Positions 23,183 through 26,025 of a stretch of 26,025 nt of DNA are shown one piece after another. The notes beneath the pieces are model-generated. The model had not been told where the DNA came from and did no database searches. It worked only from the letters and a program-made list of their open reading frames with translations. Each line of letters begins with the position of its first letter. The first letter of the stretch is position 1. Source of the DNA: Bordetella parapertussis. GTDB lineage: Bacteria; Pseudomonadota; Gammaproteobacteria; Burkholderiales; Burkholderiaceae_B. The stretch covers positions 1-26,025 of the forward strand of contig CAMAYM010000029.1 of assembly GCA_945862495.1 (NCBI GenBank), written 5' to 3'. The position numbers and the translations under genes were made by a program.

Positions 23183-24094
23183 CTAAGCTGATTCACTCGC
23201 TTGACCAAATTCCACGCCGGCCCAACCTTCGAAATGCTTGATGGTGTGCGCGTAATCTTTTTTGCCATCACCTTGCGTGATGGCAAACGCTAGAAAAGCA
23301 CGGGCGGCCTGACTCACCATCATGGGTGCCCCCAACTTTTCAGCCTCCTCGATACAAAGCTTAATATCTTTGTGAATCAACTCAGTAGTAAATCGCGTCG
23401 GAAACTCGCGATTCAATATGCATTGAGGTATTTTTTCAAGTGTCGCAAACGAACGCCCGCTTGAGACATTCAGCACATCGAGCATCAATTTTGAATCCAG
23501 ACCGGCTTTCGCGCCATACACCAGTGCCTCGCAACTCGCGACCATGCCCACCGCACACAATGTGTTGTTGATGATCTTCATTGTTTGACCCAGGCTCGGA
23601 TCTTCTCCGAGATAAAACAAATTTTTACCTAATGTTTTAAAAACCGGATCAAGCGCTTGAACCAAACTCTCCTTGCCGGAAACCATAATCGTCAAGGTTC
23701 CCTTTTCGGCAGCGACCGTTCCACCGCTGACTGGAGCACCTATAAATTCGATCCCTTTGGCTTGCACAAGTGGAGCCACTTCGTTCGTCACAGACGGTCC
23801 TGTTGTGGACAAGTCGACAATCACCTTTACAGCGGAACCATGCATCACACCCTGCGCACTTGAGCCCCCTGTCGCGACAGCTGCGACCGCCTCAGGCATT
23901 GGCAAACACAACAAAACCACTTCGCAAGTATTGGCCATCTCAAGAGGACTGTGAGCGACTTTCGCCCCCTTGTCTGCCAACCGCTTGACCATCGCAGGAT
24001 TGATATCAAAAACCGTTAAATCATATTGCGCTGCTAACAGACGCGACCCAAAATGCACGCCCATGTTTCCTAAGCCAATTAGACCTAACTTCAT
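23183..24094 (-). CDS. 3-hydroxyisobutyrate-dehydrogenase-family oxidoreductase
   Basis: A 303-residue cytoplasmic NAD(P)-dependent beta-hydroxyacid dehydrogenase. The Rossmann motif GLGNMG is at 7-12, the substrate-loop DLSTTGP at 94-100, the PVSGGTVAAEKGTLTIMVSG block at 121-140 and the catalytic lysine K173 in GQTMKIINN. Enzymes of this family oxidise 3-hydroxyisobutyrate, tartronate semialdehyde precursors, or related hydroxy acids; the exact substrate cannot be told. AGGAG seven bases before the ATG at 24094 fixes the start. It lies 28 bases downstream of a Bug receptor gene on the same strand, so it is probably cotranscribed and may act on the imported acid. Near its 3' end the DNA holds a perfect 11-base inverted repeat. 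Confidence 0.87.
   Translation of the reverse strand: MKLGLIGLGNMGVHFGSRLLAAQYDLTVFDINPAMVKRLADKGAKVAHSPLEMANTCEVVLLCLPMPEAVAAVATGGSSAQGVMHGSAVKVIVDLSTTGPSVTNEVAPLVQAKGIEFIGAPVSGGTVAAEKGTLTIMVSGKESLVQALDPVFKTLGKNLFYLGEDPSLGQTMKIINNTLCAVGMVASCEALVYGAKAGLDSKLMLDVLNVSSGRSFATLEKIPQCILNREFPTRFTTELIHKDIKLCIEEAEKLGAPMMVSQAARAFLAFAITQGDGKKDYAHTIKHFEGWAGVEFGQASESA
23261..23287. repeat. Perfect 11-base inverted repeat near the 3' end of the oxidoreductase gene
   Basis: TTTGCCATCAC (23261-23271), loop CTTGC, then GTGATGGCAAA (23277-23287). It lies inside codons for FAITQGDGKK. On neither strand is it followed by a run of T, so it does not look like an intrinsic terminator. Confidence 0.65.
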
Positions 24095-24122
24095 TTCCGT
24101 CTCCTGATGATGCGTGTTCAGT

Positions 24123-25100
24123 TTATTTTTTAGCTTTATTGGAATCCGATGGCTTCAACAGCTTGCTCCAAGTGGCAATCTCTTTTTGAAGAAAGGCCTC
24201 AAACTCTGCGGGAGACGACACGGCCACCACACCATCAATCACCGCCAAACGTTTCGCGACCTCTGGTTGCGACAAGCTCACGCGAAGCGCTTCGTTGATC
24301 TTGGTCACAATCTCCTTGGGTGTACCAGCGGGGGCCAATACCCCCCACCATACTACGGCGTTAAAGCCAGGATAGCCTTGCTCCGCAATTGTCGGCGTAT
24401 CAGGGGCTGACTTTAGGCGCTGAGCACCAGATGTAGCAATGAGCTTGATCCGCTTGCTATCGAGATGCGGCTTGAGCTGAGACATACCTGTGAACAACAT
24501 ATCCACATGTCCACTTGCGACATCCAATACACCTTGTCCTGCGCCCTTGTAGGGAATCTTTGTGATTTTTGTGTCTGTTGTCGCCATAAATAATTCAGCG
24601 GCTAGATCGGTGGCTGAACCCTCACCTGAGGTCGCAGTGGTCAATTTACCGGGATTTTTCTTAGCAAATGCGACCAACTCGGCGATATTATTTATTGGCA
24701 AACCACTGCTTACTGCTAAACCCATCGCATAGGTGATCACTTGACCCACCGGTGCAAAAGCCTCGGGTGTTTTGTAGGGAAGATTCGGCAGCAAGGTTGG
24801 ATTTGTAGAAATGGTCGGGCTAACTAACAAAAGCGTGTAGCCATCAGGCGCGGCCTTAGTCACAAGCTCGGTGCCCACAACAGTATTACCACCACCACGA
24901 TTTTCAACAATCACAGGTTGTTTGAGCGTATCGGAAAACTTATCGGACCATGCCCTGGCAATGAAATCTCCCCCGCCGCCCGCCACAAAAGGCACCACAA
25001 TGCGGATGGGGCGCTCGGGATAATTGTCCGCAGGGCCTGCGAACACTGCGCTACAAACAAGCAACATGCCGCATAGTAAAGCCGAGACCTTTCGATACAT
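24123..25100 (-). CDS. Bug-family tripartite tricarboxylate transporter receptor (orphan)
   Basis: A 325-residue periplasmic receptor of the Bug/TctC family. A short signal peptide (MYRKVSALLCGMLLVCSAVF) ends near AGPA. The mature part begins YPERPIRIVVPFVAGGGGDFIARAW and has the later family segments APDGYTLLLVSP, TATSGEGSATDLAAELF and GVLAPAGTPKEIV. The ATG at 25100 has AGGAG at a good distance; an ORF reaching 25268 overlaps the divergent ligase gene and is rejected. The oxidoreductase gene follows after 28 bases, and an acyl-CoA ligase gene diverges 111 bases away. A carboxylic acid that is activated and oxidised by these two enzymes is a reasonable ligand guess. No TctAB is adjacent. Confidence 0.87.
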   Translation of the reverse strand: MYRKVSALLCGMLLVCSAVFAGPADNYPERPIRIVVPFVAGGGGDFIARAWSDKFSDTLKQPVIVENRGGGNTVVGTELVTKAAPDGYTLLLVSPTISTNPTLLPNLPYKTPEAFAPVGQVITYAMGLAVSSGLPINNIAELVAFAKKNPGKLTTATSGEGSATDLAAELFMATTDTKITKIPYKGAGQGVLDVASGHVDMLFTGMSQLKPHLDSKRIKLIATSGAQRLKSAPDTPTIAEQGYPGFNAVVWWGVLAPAGTPKEIVTKINEALRVSLSQPEVAKRLAVIDGVVAVSSPAEFEAFLQKEIATWSKLLKPSDSNKAKK

Positions 25101-25121
25101 TCTTATCTCCTGATACGTATT

Positions 25122-25134
25122 CTGATATTGGTTT
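25122..25134 (-). repeat. Leader element shared with the first Bug gene (copy 2)
   Basis: AAACCAATATCAG on the minus strand, in the leader of the Bug gene at 24123-25100. It is identical to 14032-14044. Here it is followed by a small palindrome ATACGTAT (25113-25120) and then by ATCAGGAGATAAGAATG, so the ribosome site is displaced from the element. Confidence 0.6.
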
Positions 25135-25211
25135 TGACGATTAACGTCTGCACGATCTGTAATAAGCTTACGCAACTGCAGACCAGAACACAACGAAGTC
25201 TTTACGCCCAT

Positions 25212-26025
25212 ATGAAAACACCGCTCGCCGTACTCAACACCTTTCGCCCTCACGATGGCAGCTTGCACGATGCCTTTGCGAGCCGCCTAGAGGTCAAAAG
25301 CGGTGCGCCTTTCATCATCAAAGAGGGCAATACGCTTTCATGGTCTGAGTTTGATCAAAAATATCAAAAACTTGCACAGGTACTCCATCAACGGGGCGTG
25401 CGACACGGCATGCGCGTCGCGATTATGGGACGCAACGATGCGGCGCATGCGCTGACTCTGTTTGCGCTCGCCTACCTAGGCGCCATCATGGTGCCGGTCA
25501 ATCCAGATTTTGGTGAACGAGAAGCGGGTTATGTCTTTAAACATGCCGAGGTCTGTGGTGTGATCGCAGATATTGCAGCCATGCCAGTCGTTGAAAGCGC
25601 GTTGAAAAATATCGAGAGCTCCCCCTGGATCCTCAAACTTGACGCGCCTACCGAGGACGCAGATTCTTTGTCAGGCGCCATCAACCAGCCTTGTGCAACG
25701 CAACAATCCCCTCAGGGCAAACCCAGCGATACCTGCATCATTATCTATACCTCGGGCACCACAGGCTTTCCAAAAGGTGTCATGCATAGCCAATTCAATC
25801 TGGTAACTGCCGGCGAAGCCAATGTTGAACGTCTCCACTTACAGCCTGAAGACCGGGTCATGATTATTTTGCCGTTCTTTCACGTCAATGCGGTGTTTTA
25901 TTCTTTAAGTGGCGTGCTCGCCAGCGGTGCCTGCATGATCCTGATTCCACGCTTCTCCGCCTCAAACTTCTGGCATAGCGCTGCCGATCACGGCGCAACC
26001 GTTGTGAATGTGATCGAGGCTATCG
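25212..26025 (+). CDS. Acyl-CoA synthetase / AMP-dependent ligase, 5' part (runs off the window)
   Basis: The first 271 codons of an adenylate-forming ligase, which couples a carboxylic acid to CoA through an acyl-AMP. The phosphate-binding A3 motif YTSGTTGFPKGVMH is at about 179-192 and the A4 region LPFFHVNAVFY at 220-230. The stretch after it (GACMILIPRFSASNFWHSA) recalls crotonobetaine/carnitine-CoA ligases such as CaiC, but the substrate cannot be fixed from half a protein. The ATG at 25212 begins MKTPLAVLNTFRPHDGSLHD; no good ribosome site precedes it. It is divergent from the Bug-oxidoreductase pair, and the 111-base region between them should hold both promoters. Confidence 0.87.
   Translation, partial: MKTPLAVLNTFRPHDGSLHDAFASRLEVKSGAPFIIKEGNTLSWSEFDQKYQKLAQVLHQRGVRHGMRVAIMGRNDAAHALTLFALAYLGAIMVPVNPDFGEREAGYVFKHAEVCGVIADIAAMPVVESALKNIESSPWILKLDAPTEDADSLSGAINQPCATQQSPQGKPSDTCIIIYTSGTTGFPKGVMHSQFNLVTAGEANVERLHLQPEDRVMIILPFFHVNAVFYSLSGVLASGACMILIPRFSASNFWHSAADHGATVVNVIEAI

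Overview
The window looks like chromosome from a betaproteobacterium of the order Burkholderiales, most likely an Alcaligenaceae-type organism with a moderate G+C content. The pointers are three TctC/Bug-type periplasmic receptors, a TctABC transporter, a TRAP-TAXI system, a class IV HDAC-like deacetylase and a DUF6279-like lipoprotein. This placement is inferred from gene content, not from a marker gene. I see no rRNA, tRNA, CRISPR array, insertion sequence or phage gene. No gap between genes exceeds 200 bases.

Layout. (1) 1-2898: a ferric-iron ABC importer. The 5' end of a binding-protein gene (minus) sits behind a Fur-box promoter, the two-domain permease lies upstream of it on the same strand, and the ATPase is divergent. 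(2) 2899-5411: a fused TRAP permease of the TAXI type with a VOC-family gene 15 bases behind it. (3) 9748-5416, minus strand: a four-gene phosphonate/selenate-type ABC importer (binding protein, ATPase, two permeases), followed after 53 bases by an outer-membrane beta-barrel gene. (4) 9937-12949: tctC-tctB-tctA with a very strong hairpin terminator between tctC and tctB and a bidirectional terminator at the end. (5) 15187-13036, minus strand: a D-threonine-aldolase-type PLP enzyme and an orphan Bug receptor. (6) 15336-16520: a Kch-type potassium channel with an RCK domain. (7) 16673-17626: a TAXI binding protein with its own promoter and no permease beside it. (8) 20416-17651, minus strand: HDAC-like deacetylase, cupin protein, Fic protein. 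(9) 20499-23044: a lipoprotein facing a BT1-type transporter. (10) 25100-23183, minus strand: a Bug receptor with a 3-hydroxyisobutyrate-dehydrogenase-like enzyme, divergent from a truncated acyl-CoA ligase.

Overall this is a nutrient-uptake region: iron, an oxyanion or phosphonate, and several organic acids. Small catabolic enzymes lie next to the receptors. Every gene identified here is structural, and none encodes a dedicated transcription regulator. The TAXI receptor at 16673 and the TAXI-type permease at 3087 are probably partners although about 11.7 kb apart. I found no convincing undescribed multi-gene system. The points most worth a second look are the Fur-controlled promoter overlapping the permease stop codon, the in-operon terminator in tctCBA, the probable internal start in kch, the substrate of the phn/selenate-like importer, and the palindrome in front of the Fic gene.
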